Made by a program: the position numbers and the translations under genes. A stretch of DNA of 30,740 bases, from assembly GCA_002396125.1 (NCBI GenBank), contig DGWL01000004.1, positions 1 to 30,740 of the forward strand. The letters run 5' to 3'. Under the pieces are notes generated by a model. That model had not been told where the DNA came from and did not search any database. It saw nothing but the letters and a program-made list of their open reading frames with translations. This document shows positions 16,710-25,712 of the stretch, piece after piece. Source of the stretch: Porphyromonadaceae bacterium UBA4259 (GTDB lineage Bacteria; Bacteroidota; Bacteroidia; Bacteroidales; Muribaculaceae). Every line of letters begins with the position of its first letter. Position 1 is the stretch's first letter.

Positions 16710-18140
16710 ATGGCTGGCAAGAACGAAAATCGTCTTATCGACCTCATCAAGACCGGTGCTCCCATGACACTGAGGCATCAGTTGCAGCTCACGCTATCAC
16801 TTAGCGCGCCGGCTATTATGGCCCAACTGTCGTCGATTATCATGCAATATATCGACGCATCGATGGTGGGCAGCTTGGGCGCTAACGACAGCGCCTCGAT
16901 TGGGCTCGTATCTACCACCATGTGGCTACTTGGCGGACTGCTGAGCGCCGCCGCAATTGGCTTTACTGTGCAAGTTGCGCACCTGCTAGGAGCAGGCAAG
17001 GACAGCGATGCCCGCAGCGTGCTGCGCCAATCGCTTGTGAGTTGCATGGTATTCAGCCTTGCACTCACCGCCATTGGCGTGGCAATAGCATGGCAACTCC
17101 CCCACTGGCTTGGAGGCCACGAGGACATTTGCCACAACGCATCGCTCTATTTCTTGATTTTAGCGCTCTTTCTTCCATTCCTTGAGGTGGAAATACTTGC
17201 CGGAGGGATGTTGCGCAGTAGCGGCAACATGAAGGTGCCTGGCATTCTCAATATATTAATGTGTGTGCTTGATGTGGTTTTCAATTTCCTACTCATTTTC
17301 CCAAGCCGCGACTTGACAATATCAGGAATCTCTCTTCATATTCCGGGTGCGGGACTAGGCGTGATGGGTGCCGCACTGGGCACCGTGCTTGCCGAGGTTG
17401 TGACATGCTCGCTGATGCTATATTTCCTGATTTACCGCTCACGCGAACTCAAACTCAGAGGAACTCGCGGCAGTTTCAAGCCCACAGCCCACTGCCTTCG
17501 CAAAGCTCGCACAATCAGCATCCCCGTCGCTCTACAGTCAATAATGATGTGCGGTGCCTACATTGCCACCACCGCCATTGTGGCACCGCTGGGAAGCGTT
17601 GCGCTAGCAGCCAATGCTTTTGCCATCACCGCCGAGAGCCTGTGCTACATGCCAGGCTATGGTTTCTCGGAGGCCGCAACTACTCTCGTGGGGCAAAGTA
17701 CCGGCGCAGGCCGAAAAGACTTGTGCAAGCGGTTTGCCTACATCACAGTGTTGCTTGGAGTGGTGTCGATGTCGCTGCTGGGAGTGCTCATGTATTGTTT
17801 TGCTCCACAAATGATGGCCCTGATGTCGCCAGTTCAGGAGATTGTTGACCTGGGTGCTCAGTGTCTTCGCATCGAGGCATGGGCCGAGCCACTCTATGCC
17901 GCATCTATCGTGAGCTACGGTGTGATGGTGGGTGCCGGCGACACACTAATTCCCAGCATGATGAACTTGGGCAGCATGTGGATAGTGCGCATCACCTTGG
18001 CGTCGCTGCTGGTTGTATCAATGGGCTTGATAGGCGTGTGGACAGCAATGTGCATCGAGTTGTGCGTGCGTGGCACAATCTTCCTGCTCAGATTATGGTC
18101 GGGCAAGTGGGCAAGAAAAACATCTCTTTCCAATGCTTAA
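16710..18140 (+). CDS. MATE-family efflux transporter
   Basis: A 476-residue inner membrane protein of the multidrug and toxic compound extrusion family (NorM/DinF-like), which exports drugs or metabolites in exchange for Na+ or H+. The N-terminal repeat starts with LTLSLSAPAIMAQLSSIIMQYIDASMVGSLG (given here as SAPAIMAQLSSIIMQYID and MVGSLG), the MATE signature. The second repeat starts near 275 with ISIPVALQSIMMCGAYIATT. About 12 hydrophobic segments are visible and the length is normal. The substrate cannot be told from sequence. It is a single-gene unit, and the promoter of the next gene lies 25 nt past its stop. Confidence 0.93.
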   Translation: MAGKNENRLIDLIKTGAPMTLRHQLQLTLSLSAPAIMAQLSSIIMQYIDASMVGSLGANDSASIGLVSTTMWLLGGLLSAAAIGFTVQVAHLLGAGKDSDARSVLRQSLVSCMVFSLALTAIGVAIAWQLPHWLGGHEDICHNASLYFLILALFLPFLEVEILAGGMLRSSGNMKVPGILNILMCVLDVVFNFLLIFPSRDLTISGISLHIPGAGLGVMGAALGTVLAEVVTCSLMLYFLIYRSRELKLRGTRGSFKPTAHCLRKARTISIPVALQSIMMCGAYIATTAIVAPLGSVALAANAFAITAESLCYMPGYGFSEAATTLVGQSTGAGRKDLCKRFAYITVLLGVVSMSLLGVLMYCFAPQMMALMSPVQEIVDLGAQCLRIEAWAEPLYAASIVSYGVMVGAGDTLIPSMMNLGSMWIVRITLASLLVVSMGLIGVWTAMCIELCVRGTIFLLRLWSGKWARKTSLSNA

Positions 18141-18164
18141 TATCAAAAAAAAACGAAAAATAAG

Positions 18165-18172
18165 TAACTTTG
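18165..18172 (+). promoter_or_regulatory. Promoter -7 element of the DUF3737-C-S lyase pair
   Basis: TAACTTTG lies between the MATE stop and the ATG at 18193. It gives a short leader and supports 18193 over an upstream in-frame ATG at 18070 that would lie inside the MATE gene. Confidence 0.6.
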
Positions 18173-18192
18173 CAAACAAATATCATCACAAC

Positions 18193-19044
18193 ATGAAAAC
18201 TGTAAAAGACCAAACTTTCGGTGGCGAGCGACCACTATTCGCCTCGCGCGACACCCGTTTCGAGCACATTACAATCACCACCGGCGAGTCGGGATTGAAA
18301 CAATGCCACAACATTGAGTGCGACCACTGCTACTTTGAAGGGAAATATCCCCTGTGGCACGTCTATGGCTCTAAAATCACCAGCTGCTACTTTGCCGTGG
18401 GCTCTCGTTCAGCAATATGGTATTGCGACGACATGGACATGACCGACTGTGTTATTGACGGTCCCAAGTTCTTTCGCGAAATGAACCGCGTCACATTGCG
18501 CAATGTTGTAATCAACGACGCCGACGAAACCTTTTGGAAGGTTAACGGCATCAAGGTTTATAACCTCAAGTTGCATGGCGGCACCTATCCTTTCATGTTC
18601 TCGCAAGACATCTATGTCGACGGCCTTGAGAGCGATGCCAAGTACGTGTTCCAGTATTGCAAAAACGTGGAGATTCATAACGCTAAGATTACCACCAAAG
18701 ATTCCTTCTGGGAGTGCGAGAACGTGACAATCTATGACAGCGAGCTAAACGGCGAGTATCTGGCTTGGCACTCAAAGAACGTGCGGCTTGTGCGTTGCCG
18801 CATAAGCGGTGAGCAGCCTTTGTGCTACGACAAGAACCTCGTGCTTGAGGACTGCACATTCGACCCGGCATGCGACCGCATGTTTGAAGACTCTGAGGTC
18901 AATGCCAAGATAGTGGGCAGCGTGACCAACATCAAGAATCCACGCACCGGCCGCATTGAGGTGGGAAGCGTGGGCAGCGTCACCATCGACGAGAACATCC
19001 TCGAGCCCGCCGACTGCCAAATCATAGAGCTCGACAAGCAATAA
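18193..19044 (+). CDS. DUF3737 family protein (right-handed beta-helix)
   Basis: A 283-residue soluble protein matching DUF3737. It begins MKTVKDQTFGGERPLFASRD, typical of the family. The body is a series of short irregular repeats of about 20 residues with motif-like strands (for example CHNIECDHCYFEG, SKITSCYF, NVTIYDSELNG, NVRLVRCRISG), as in a right-handed parallel beta-helix. It has no signal peptide. The protein is rich in Cys, Trp and His at turns, but no catalytic site is evident and the function is unknown. The C-S lyase gene follows after 31 nt with no terminator between, so they are probably cotranscribed. I chose 18193 because an earlier in-frame ATG overlaps the MATE gene and precedes the promoter. 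Confidence 0.85.
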   Translation: MKTVKDQTFGGERPLFASRDTRFEHITITTGESGLKQCHNIECDHCYFEGKYPLWHVYGSKITSCYFAVGSRSAIWYCDDMDMTDCVIDGPKFFREMNRVTLRNVVINDADETFWKVNGIKVYNLKLHGGTYPFMFSQDIYVDGLESDAKYVFQYCKNVEIHNAKITTKDSFWECENVTIYDSELNGEYLAWHSKNVRLVRCRISGEQPLCYDKNLVLEDCTFDPACDRMFEDSEVNAKIVGSVTNIKNPRTGRIEVGSVGSVTIDENILEPADCQIIELDKQ

Positions 19045-19075
19045 CACTGATTATAAACTCTCTAAATACCCATCC

Positions 19076-20245
19076 ATGAATAACGAGAAATTCAATTTTG
19101 ACGAGATTATTAATCGACACGGCACTCATGCGGTGAAATGGGATCATTGCCCCAGCGACGACGTAATCCCCATGTGGGTTGCCGACATGGACTTCAAGGC
19201 AGCGCCATGCATCATTGATGCTCTAAAGAAGCGTCTTGAGCACGGCGTGTTTGGCTACGTCAATGTGCCCGAGGATTTCTACCAGTCAATTATCAACTGG
19301 TTTAACCGCCGCCACAACTGGTCGATTGACCGTGACATGATAGATTATACCACCGGTGTAGTTCCTGCCATCTCGGCAGTCATCAAGAGCATCACCAAGC
19401 CCGGAGAGAAAGTGGTGGTTCTCACACCCATCTACAACTGCTTCTTCTCCAGCATCAAGAACAATGGCTGCGAACCAGTGGAAATACCGCTTTCACTTAA
19501 TGAAGATTACAGCTACAGCATCGACTACGACGCGCTTGAGGCGGCTTTGGCAGCCGACGACACTCACGTGCTGCTTTTCTGCAATCCTCACAACCCGGCA
19601 GGACGCGTGTGGACCCGCGATGAACTACTCAAGGTGAATGACATCTGCGCCAAGCACAACGTGACCATCATCAGCGATGAAATTCACTGCGAGATGGTGA
19701 TGCCAGGCGTGACCTATACCCCATTTGCCTCAATCTCGCAAGAAGCAGGCTCACGTTGCATCACTTGCGGTTCGCCCAGCAAGTCGTTCAACATTGCCGG
19801 CCTGCAAGCGGCATTCATCGTGAGCAACAACGCCGAGAACAAGGCACGCATCAATCGTGCAATCAACGTGAACGAGGTGTGTGATATCAATCCGTTTGGT
19901 CTCGAAGCTTTCATGGCAGCCTACAACCACGGAGAAAGCTGGATAATGCAGTTCAACGACTATATTGCCGCCAACTTCCAGCTCATGCGCGACATGATTG
20001 AGAAAGAGTTGCCTTCATTCCACTTCACACCCATCGAGGGCACCTATCTGGCTTGGGTGAACATCGCCCAGACAGGCATGACCAGCACTCAAGTCACTAA
20101 AAAGATTCTCGACGACGGCAAAGTGCTGGTTAACGACGGCGCAATCTATGGAAAAGCCGGAGAAGGCTTCATCCGCATCAACCTTGCCACCAGCCGCGCT
20201 GTGGTAGAAGAAGCAGCCCACCGCATTATCAACGCAATGAAATAG
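19076..20245 (+). CDS. MalY/PatB-family PLP-dependent C-S (cystathionine beta-) lyase
   Basis: A 389-residue cytoplasmic fold-type I PLP enzyme of the MalY/PatB branch, which cleaves C-S bonds in cystathionine or cysteine conjugates. Family marks are HAVKWD near the N-terminus, IPMWVADMDF (31-40), NPHNPAGRVW (170-179), D201 of SDEIH, the Schiff-base lysine K236 in GSPSKSFNIAG, and the C-terminal arginine region GFIRINLATSR. The WVADMDF phrase separates it from general aspartate aminotransferases. It probably shares a transcript with the DUF3737 gene. A shared terminator with the convergent esterase gene follows. Confidence 0.92.
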   Translation: MNNEKFNFDEIINRHGTHAVKWDHCPSDDVIPMWVADMDFKAAPCIIDALKKRLEHGVFGYVNVPEDFYQSIINWFNRRHNWSIDRDMIDYTTGVVPAISAVIKSITKPGEKVVVLTPIYNCFFSSIKNNGCEPVEIPLSLNEDYSYSIDYDALEAALAADDTHVLLFCNPHNPAGRVWTRDELLKVNDICAKHNVTIISDEIHCEMVMPGVTYTPFASISQEAGSRCITCGSPSKSFNIAGLQAAFIVSNNAENKARINRAINVNEVCDINPFGLEAFMAAYNHGESWIMQFNDYIAANFQLMRDMIEKELPSFHFTPIEGTYLAWVNIAQTGMTSTQVTKKILDDGKVLVNDGAIYGKAGEGFIRINLATSRAVVEEAAHRIINAMK

Positions 20246-20267
20246 GCCACTGAGCGGCACGCTAAAC

Positions 20268-20309
20268 ACTAAAATCCCCCGATTCGCTGTTGAATCAGGG
20301 GATTTTAGT
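20268..20309. terminator. Bidirectional terminator between convergent operons
   Basis: ACTAAAATCCCC and GGGGATTTTAGT are perfect complements, extended by GATTC/GAATC around a short loop with one mismatch. It lies between the C-S lyase stop (20245, +) and the esterase stop (20330, -), and A/T-rich tracts flank both sides of the stem. Confidence 0.85.
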
Positions 20310-20329
20310 ATAACAGGTGCTTAAGCGAT

Positions 20330-20920
20330 TCAGTCGTCAATTATCGACTTGAGCACTTGGTAGAAATCGCCTGAAGGAATAGCCAGAAACTCGGGCTCGA
20401 TGCGGTGGCCAAGTTGAGACGACGGGTGGAAACGGTCGCCCACAAGTGCACGGTACCGCTCACGCATGTCGCCCAGCAGTTCGTCATGGTCGCTACCGAT
20501 GATGTGTGTCACCGGGGTGATAAATGGTTCTATGCCACGAAACTCATCCAGGTCGTCAGGCCGGCAAGTGAAGGTTTGAACTCCGTCTTCTCGCGGATTA
20601 TAATACTCCACGGTGTGCCCTATCTCGGGCATGTATTGCATGCTATTCTCAGGGTTGAGGGCCGGGTTGACAGCAATCTTGGGAATTTCGACCCTTGCAC
20701 ACAATGTGTAATAACCACCAAGCGACGAGCCCGCCAGGATGTCGATGCCATGGGTTGCGACGTAGTCCTCAATCTTCTTTATCGACTCAACCGGATGATG
20801 TGTCACATCGAAGGCATGCACCTCAACATCGCGATATACCTCTCGCAACGTCAGGATTGTGCTACTGCGCGCCGAACTGCGAAAGCCATGGATGTAAAGC
20901 AATTTTTTCTTTTCAATCAT
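20330..20920 (-). CDS. YqiA/YcfP-like alpha/beta-hydrolase (esterase)
   Basis: A 196-residue alpha/beta hydrolase of the small UPF0227 (YqiA/YcfP) type. LLYIHGF (7-13) is the oxyanion region, GSSLGG (64-69) contains the nucleophile S66, an acidic residue lies in GSDHDELLG (142-150), and H172 sits in LGHRIEP. The likely Ser-Asp-His triad is complete. Family members hydrolyse short acyl or thioesters, and the physiological substrate is unknown. Its start overlaps the stop of the GH57 gene by 4 nt (ATGA), so it is the last gene of the glycogen operon. That position hints at a role with alpha-glucans, but this is an inference only. Confidence 0.82.
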   Translation of the reverse strand: MIEKKKLLYIHGFRSSARSSTILTLREVYRDVEVHAFDVTHHPVESIKKIEDYVATHGIDILAGSSLGGYYTLCARVEIPKIAVNPALNPENSMQYMPEIGHTVEYYNPREDGVQTFTCRPDDLDEFRGIEPFITPVTHIIGSDHDELLGDMRERYRALVGDRFHPSSQLGHRIEPEFLAIPSGDFYQVLKSIIDD

Positions 20921-22359
20921 TTCTTAGATGCTTTTTTCTTGGCAGGAGCCTTCTTGGCTGCAGGCTTTTTGACGGCAACTTTCTTGGCGGCGGGTGCAGG
21001 TTTTTCAACCTCACCTTCAACCTTCTCTTCAACCTTTGGCACAAAGTCGCCTGTCGTGTCCTTAACGATGTTGTTGCGCATCATCTCCACCTCGCGATTG
21101 AGCTCTTCAATCTCCTTTTCTTGATTGCGAATGGTGAGGAGCAGCGCATTGAGTTCCTCGTTCTCAATCTCCTCGGGGAACTGCTCACGCACGCGAATCA
21201 TGAAATCGCTAAGCACGTTCATGTAGTTGGTAAATGCCGCATAGGGCGAGTCGTAGGGGCTGTAGTGCGAGTGTACCGAGCCATCGCTGCTGTGCTTGGT
21301 GCTCATGTAATAGAAGTGGTCGCTTGCCTGCAGGTAGTTCCAGTCCTGACGAATGCGGCGATCCTCAATAAGTCGAATGCGCTCGGCAAGGCAATATAGC
21401 TTGTTCACCGCCTCTTCTTGCAGGATGTTGCCCATCCACGCACTGGTGTCACGAGCCTCGTCGGCCCAGGAGATGGGGTGCATCACGCTGAGCTCGCTCA
21501 CGGGTTTCATCTTGCTCACAACCTCGCTCGGTGTCATGAAGGTGATGCCGCGTTGCTCGGCAAAGCGTGGCAGCGCACGCATGAAGTCGAAGATGCCGCT
21601 CTCGCGAGGTTGCAACTCGCCAAAGGTCTCGTAGTTCATGAACAGGTTCACCAGCATTTCCTCCTCGGGCAGCGAGGCAATCCAGTCGATGTATTTGTCG
21701 GCTGTGAGTGGATAGGCTGCCCACTCGGGATTGCTGAAGCGGAATGCTATGTCGTCGCTCAGCTTCGAGTTCTTGAGTAGCAACCGCAGCTTGGGAGCCG
21801 CTGCCGACTTGTAGAGATAGTTGGGAGACTTCCAACCCAGGATGTGCTTGGCGCCATCGGTTATAGCCCCCTTGAAGCCCATTGATGCCACCATAACGGC
21901 AATGTCGTCGTCATAGATAAGCTCGGTGTTGCGGAACACCCGTGGCTTTTGGCCAAAGAGCTGATAAATTTTCTCATCATGGGCTTTCACTTGCGAGATG
22001 AATTCCTCGGGGTCGACAAGCGACGACAGCGAGTGTGCATAAGTCTCGCTCAAGAACTCCACGCAGCCGGTGTCGGCAAGCTCTTTCATCGAGTCGATGA
22101 ACTCAGGCACATATTGCTCGAGTTGCTCAAGGGCAGTGCCACTAATCGAGAATGCCACCTTGAATTTCTTGCCGTTGCTGCGAATCATGTCGAGCAGCAT
22201 CTCATTGGCGGGCAAATAGGATCGCTGCGCGATGCGAGTGATGATGTCGTCGTTGGCAAAATCGTCATAGTAATAATGGTCATTACCGATGTCGAAGAAT
22301 CTATAAGTCTTCAGGCGGAATGGCTGATGTATCTGAAAATAGAAACAGATTGATTTCAT
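20917..22359 (-). CDS. GH57 alpha-amylase-like protein with Lys/Ala-rich tail
   Basis: A 480-residue protein of glycoside hydrolase family 57. Conserved GH57 regions are visible: FYFQIHQPF (6-14), FSISGTALEQL (70-80), FRNTELIY (142-149) with the presumed nucleophile E146, and LFMNYETFGE (239-248). In the last region N242 stands where I expect the catalytic Asp (MDYETFGE in close relatives, from memory), so activity is uncertain. The rest of the catalytic module ends near 390. It is followed by a short coiled coil (about 398-430) and a tail rich in Lys, Ala and Pro (about 440-480, for example KKPAAKKAPAKKKASKK), unusual for an amylase. There is no signal peptide, so it acts in the cytoplasm. 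It lies between the GT4 gene (37-nt gap) and the esterase (4-nt overlap). Confidence 0.9.
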   Translation of the reverse strand: MKSICFYFQIHQPFRLKTYRFFDIGNDHYYYDDFANDDIITRIAQRSYLPANEMLLDMIRSNGKKFKVAFSISGTALEQLEQYVPEFIDSMKELADTGCVEFLSETYAHSLSSLVDPEEFISQVKAHDEKIYQLFGQKPRVFRNTELIYDDDIAVMVASMGFKGAITDGAKHILGWKSPNYLYKSAAAPKLRLLLKNSKLSDDIAFRFSNPEWAAYPLTADKYIDWIASLPEEEMLVNLFMNYETFGELQPRESGIFDFMRALPRFAEQRGITFMTPSEVVSKMKPVSELSVMHPISWADEARDTSAWMGNILQEEAVNKLYCLAERIRLIEDRRIRQDWNYLQASDHFYYMSTKHSSDGSVHSHYSPYDSPYAAFTNYMNVLSDFMIRVREQFPEEIENEELNALLLTIRNQEKEIEELNREVEMMRNNIVKDTTGDFVPKVEEKVEGEVEKPAPAAKKVAVKKPAAKKAPAKKKASKK

Positions 22360-22396
22360 GTTGATTGCTGTGTTATAGTGTGTGTGGTGGAATAAG

Positions 22397-23656
22397 TTAT
22401 CTATTAATGAGTCGGTTGTAGATGTCGATTACCTTAGCGCCGGCTCGGTCCCAAGTAATCTTGCTCACCTCGTCGAGGCCTTGTTCACGCAGTTGCTTGT
22501 ACATGGCAGGATACTTGATGATGGAGTAGATGGCATCGGCAATGGCGTTGGTGTCCCAGTAGTCGACCTTTATCACGTTGTTTAAAATCTCGGCGCAACC
22601 ACTCTGCTTTGAGATAATCGACGGAACTCCCATCTGCATCGCCTCAAGCGGTGAAATGCCAAATGGCTCGCTAACCGAGGGCATAATGTACACATCGCTC
22701 GCCTTGAGCATCTCATAGACCTGCTTGCCTTTCAGGAAGCCGGTGAAGTGGAAACGGCCGGCGATGTGGCGGCGTGCCGCCAGGCGAATCATCTTCTCCA
22801 TCATGTCGCCGCTACCGGCCATCACAAACTGCACGTTGCGAACCTTTTGCAGCACTTGCCAAGCGGCGTCGACAAAGTATTCAGGCCCCTTTTGCATAGT
22901 GATGCGCCCCAGGAAGGTCACCACCTTCTCGTGCTTGGGCGGCACCTCCAGGTCGAGCAGCTCTTGGCTCAAGGGCTCCACGGCATTGTGCACGGTTGTC
23001 ACCTTGTCGGGGCTGATGCCATATTTCTCAATCACCGTTTTGCGTGTCAAATCGCTCACGGTGATGATGTGGTCGGCATTGTTCATGCCATCCTTCTCGA
23101 TGCCGAACACCGTTGGGTTCACCTTGCCTCGGCTACGGTCAAAGTCGGTGGCATGCACGTGAATCACCAGCGGCTTGCCTGTCACCTGCTTGGCATGGAT
23201 GCCGGCCGGATAGGTGAGCCAGTCATGCGAGTGAATCACGTCGCAGTCGATGGTGCGAGCAATCACTCCTGCCACAATCGAGTAGTTGTTAATCTCCTCG
23301 AGCAGATTGTCGGGGTAACGTCCCGAGAACTCAATGCATCCCAGGTCGTTGGTGTTCATGTAATTGAAGTCGCCGTAGATGTGATCGCGCAGGTCAAAGT
23401 AGGTCTGCGCATCAAGCACTTTTCCTATGCGCCCTTCCACATAGTCCCAGTTCACATCGCGCCAAGCCACCGGAGTGGTGTTGGCACCAATGATGCGGGC
23501 AAAGTCCTTGGGCTCGTCGCCCCAGGGCTTGGGAATGACAAAGGTGATGTCCATGTCGCCACACTGTGCCATGCCCTTAGTAAGACCAAAACTTGCTGTT
23601 CCCAGTCCTCCCAAGATGTGGGGAGGAAATTCCCAGCCAAACATTAAAGCCTTCAT
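22397..23656 (-). CDS. GT4-family glycosyltransferase of the glycogen cluster
   Basis: A 419-residue GT-B glycosyltransferase, resembling the glycogen/starch synthase-like GT4 enzymes found next to debranching enzyme in Bacteroidales. The N-terminal Rossmann domain starts MKALMFGWEFPPHILGGLG with the glycine loop, and carries HSHDW (142-146). The C-terminal domain shows the hinge phrase VTFLGRITMQKGPEYF (246-261) and the EX7E motif E330-E338 in SEPFGISPLEA. It is cytoplasmic with no membrane anchor. It sits between the debranching enzyme gene (18-nt gap) and GH57 on the same strand, so a role in making or extending an alpha-glucan is likely. The sugar donor cannot be read from sequence. Confidence 0.92.
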   Translation of the reverse strand: MKALMFGWEFPPHILGGLGTASFGLTKGMAQCGDMDITFVIPKPWGDEPKDFARIIGANTTPVAWRDVNWDYVEGRIGKVLDAQTYFDLRDHIYGDFNYMNTNDLGCIEFSGRYPDNLLEEINNYSIVAGVIARTIDCDVIHSHDWLTYPAGIHAKQVTGKPLVIHVHATDFDRSRGKVNPTVFGIEKDGMNNADHIITVSDLTRKTVIEKYGISPDKVTTVHNAVEPLSQELLDLEVPPKHEKVVTFLGRITMQKGPEYFVDAAWQVLQKVRNVQFVMAGSGDMMEKMIRLAARRHIAGRFHFTGFLKGKQVYEMLKASDVYIMPSVSEPFGISPLEAMQMGVPSIISKQSGCAEILNNVIKVDYWDTNAIADAIYSIIKYPAMYKQLREQGLDEVSKITWDRAGAKVIDIYNRLINR

Positions 23657-23674
23657 ATTTTATAGTCCTCGTTA

Positions 23675-25630
23675 TTAAGATTTTATAAAACCAATATTCT
23701 TAAACAAGCGCAACACACGCAGCACGCCACCCACATTGGGAGCATAGCTCACCGCACCACGGCCGATGAAGGGCGGATTGCCGTCGTAGAGTTCCGAGAG
23801 AGTGCCAATGCCTCCCTGCGACATCTCATCCTCAAAGCCTATCATCATGCGCTCGATGAATGAAGCTCCGTTAAGCCCGAACACCTTGATGTAGGCATCG
23901 GTATAGAAGCCCATGAGCCATGGGCGTGCCGAGCCGGCATAATAGGCCACCCAGCGCTCCTCGGGGTTACCCAGATACCAGGGCTTGTAGCCCCAGCTCT
24001 TGGGGCTGAGGGTGCGCAGTCCCTTGGGTGTGAGGAGCTCACGAGTCACCACGTCGAGCACGCTCTTGCGCTGGCGGCGGTCGAGCGGCGAGTAGTCAAG
24101 CCCAGCGGCTATAATCATGTTAGGACGCACACTGGGGTCGGCATAGGCTCCGTCAACGTAGTCGAAGAGATAGCCATAGTCGTTGAGGAACATCTCAACA
24201 AAGGCAGGCTTGGCTTTGCTTGTTATTTCCTTATAGGTTGCAACGCATTCTTGCTCTTCCTCAACATCGGCAAAAAGCTCCTGCGCAAACATCAACGCAT
24301 TGTACCACAGCGCATTGAACTCAACCAAATAGCCTGTGCGCGGAATCATGGGAGTGCCGTCGGGGTGAGTGGAATCCATCCACGACATGGGTTTCTTGGT
24401 GCCATCGGTTGTAACCAGGCCGTTAGGCTGCAGGAACAGGTTGGGATGATAGCCGTCGATGATTTGCTTGAGCAGTGCTTTTATCAAGTCGCCATAGCGC
24501 TTGCGAGCTTCATCGAGCCCGGCATCCTTGGCATAGTGCTGAATAGCCCATATTGCCCACAGCGGCACGTCGGGCAGGTCGATGCCCTTGAGGTGACGGT
24601 CGAGCGAGCCATCCTTGACAAATCGCAGGAGTGCCTCCTTTGCGGTCTCCATTATCTTCTCAAAGTCGGGACGATGATGATTGGCTATCGTGCAACCCGG
24701 CAGCGCCATGAACTCGTCGCGAGCGCGAATCTTGAACCAGGGATATCCCGCCAAGATATAGTTACCGTCGGCATTGGTGAGATAGAACTGCTTTGCACTG
24801 TTTTTCAGGCAGTTGTAGAAACTGGTGCGAGGTGTGCGTTGCTTCACTTCCTCCTCGTGCATGCGGCTGAGGTTGTGAGTGTTGACCTCCTCGATACCTG
24901 CCGAGAACACCAGTGTCTCGCCCTTCTTGATGTCGATTTCAAAGTAGCCCGGAACATAGAGATCCTCGGTGTAAGGAATGCCGCGCTCCATGTCCTTGAT
25001 GTACTCAATACCCTTGTACCAGTGCGGGTCGAAGACAAACTTGGGCTTGTGGTTGAACTGCATGTAAAGCGTGGGATAGCCATCATACATGCAGGTGGCG
25101 ATGCCGTTCTTCACCTCTCGAAACTCACGACTTGCCACCGAGTTCTCGACACACAGGTCGTTGGCATTGCGAAATGCCAGGAACGGACGGAACTGCAAGG
25201 TTGTCTTGGAGTGAGCTTCAAGCAGAGTGTAACGAATGAGGATGCGATTCTCGTTGGTGATGAAAATTTTCTCACGCTTGAGAATCACGCCACCCACCCT
25301 GAAGGTGTGGGCAGGAACCCGCTCGCAGTCATACTCGCGGATGTACTTGTGGCCATTGGGACTGAAAACGTTGCCCTTGTACTTGTGCAGACCCAGGTTG
25401 AACGGCACGCCATGCTGAATAACCGTCTCATCGAGCGATGAGAGCATCACATGGCTGTTGTCGTCAATCTCAGGAATAGGAATCACCAGCAAGCCATGCT
25501 GCTTGCGGGTGTTGCACCCTACAAGTGTAGTGCAATGATAAGCCCCCGATTGATTGGTCCTGAGTATCTCCTTGGTGAGAGACTGCTCAAGATTTATAAT
25601 CAAGTTTTTATCAAATTTTAAATAGCTCAT
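23675..25630 (-). CDS. Glycogen debranching enzyme (amylo-alpha-1,6-glucosidase type, GH133)
   Basis: A 651-residue cytoplasmic protein that removes alpha-1,6 branches from glycogen. The N-terminal GDE_N-type beta domain (about 15-250) contains NTRKQHGLLV (40-49). The C-terminal (alpha/alpha)6 barrel (about 270-645) contains GYPWFKIRARDEFMALPG (295-312), PMSWMDS (414-420) with an acidic residue in the expected catalytic phrase, and FNALWYNAL (438-446). Length fits bacterial archaeal-type GDEs. It is the first gene of a four-gene operon with GT4, GH57 and esterase, the standard Bacteroidales glycogen cluster. The upstream region is 435 nt long and carries a 13-bp palindrome. Confidence 0.93.
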   Translation of the reverse strand: MSYLKFDKNLIINLEQSLTKEILRTNQSGAYHCTTLVGCNTRKQHGLLVIPIPEIDDNSHVMLSSLDETVIQHGVPFNLGLHKYKGNVFSPNGHKYIREYDCERVPAHTFRVGGVILKREKIFITNENRILIRYTLLEAHSKTTLQFRPFLAFRNANDLCVENSVASREFREVKNGIATCMYDGYPTLYMQFNHKPKFVFDPHWYKGIEYIKDMERGIPYTEDLYVPGYFEIDIKKGETLVFSAGIEEVNTHNLSRMHEEEVKQRTPRTSFYNCLKNSAKQFYLTNADGNYILAGYPWFKIRARDEFMALPGCTIANHHRPDFEKIMETAKEALLRFVKDGSLDRHLKGIDLPDVPLWAIWAIQHYAKDAGLDEARKRYGDLIKALLKQIIDGYHPNLFLQPNGLVTTDGTKKPMSWMDSTHPDGTPMIPRTGYLVEFNALWYNALMFAQELFADVEEEQECVATYKEITSKAKPAFVEMFLNDYGYLFDYVDGAYADPSVRPNMIIAAGLDYSPLDRRQRKSVLDVVTRELLTPKGLRTLSPKSWGYKPWYLGNPEERWVAYYAGSARPWLMGFYTDAYIKVFGLNGASFIERMMIGFEDEMSQGGIGTLSELYDGNPPFIGRGAVSYAPNVGGVLRVLRLFKNIGFIKS

Positions 25631-25712
25631 TAATGATAATATTGTATTGTAATAGTTAATAAGTTACGCGATAGATTTTCACATTAGGCATTATAAAAAG
25701 ACCTTTTCCAGT

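Noticed and set aside
24251..25441. A 396-codon open frame antisense to the debranching enzyme
   Set aside because: No recognisable motif or promoter, and it lies wholly inside a well-supported gene. Similar long antisense frames occur over hflX and the GT4 gene.
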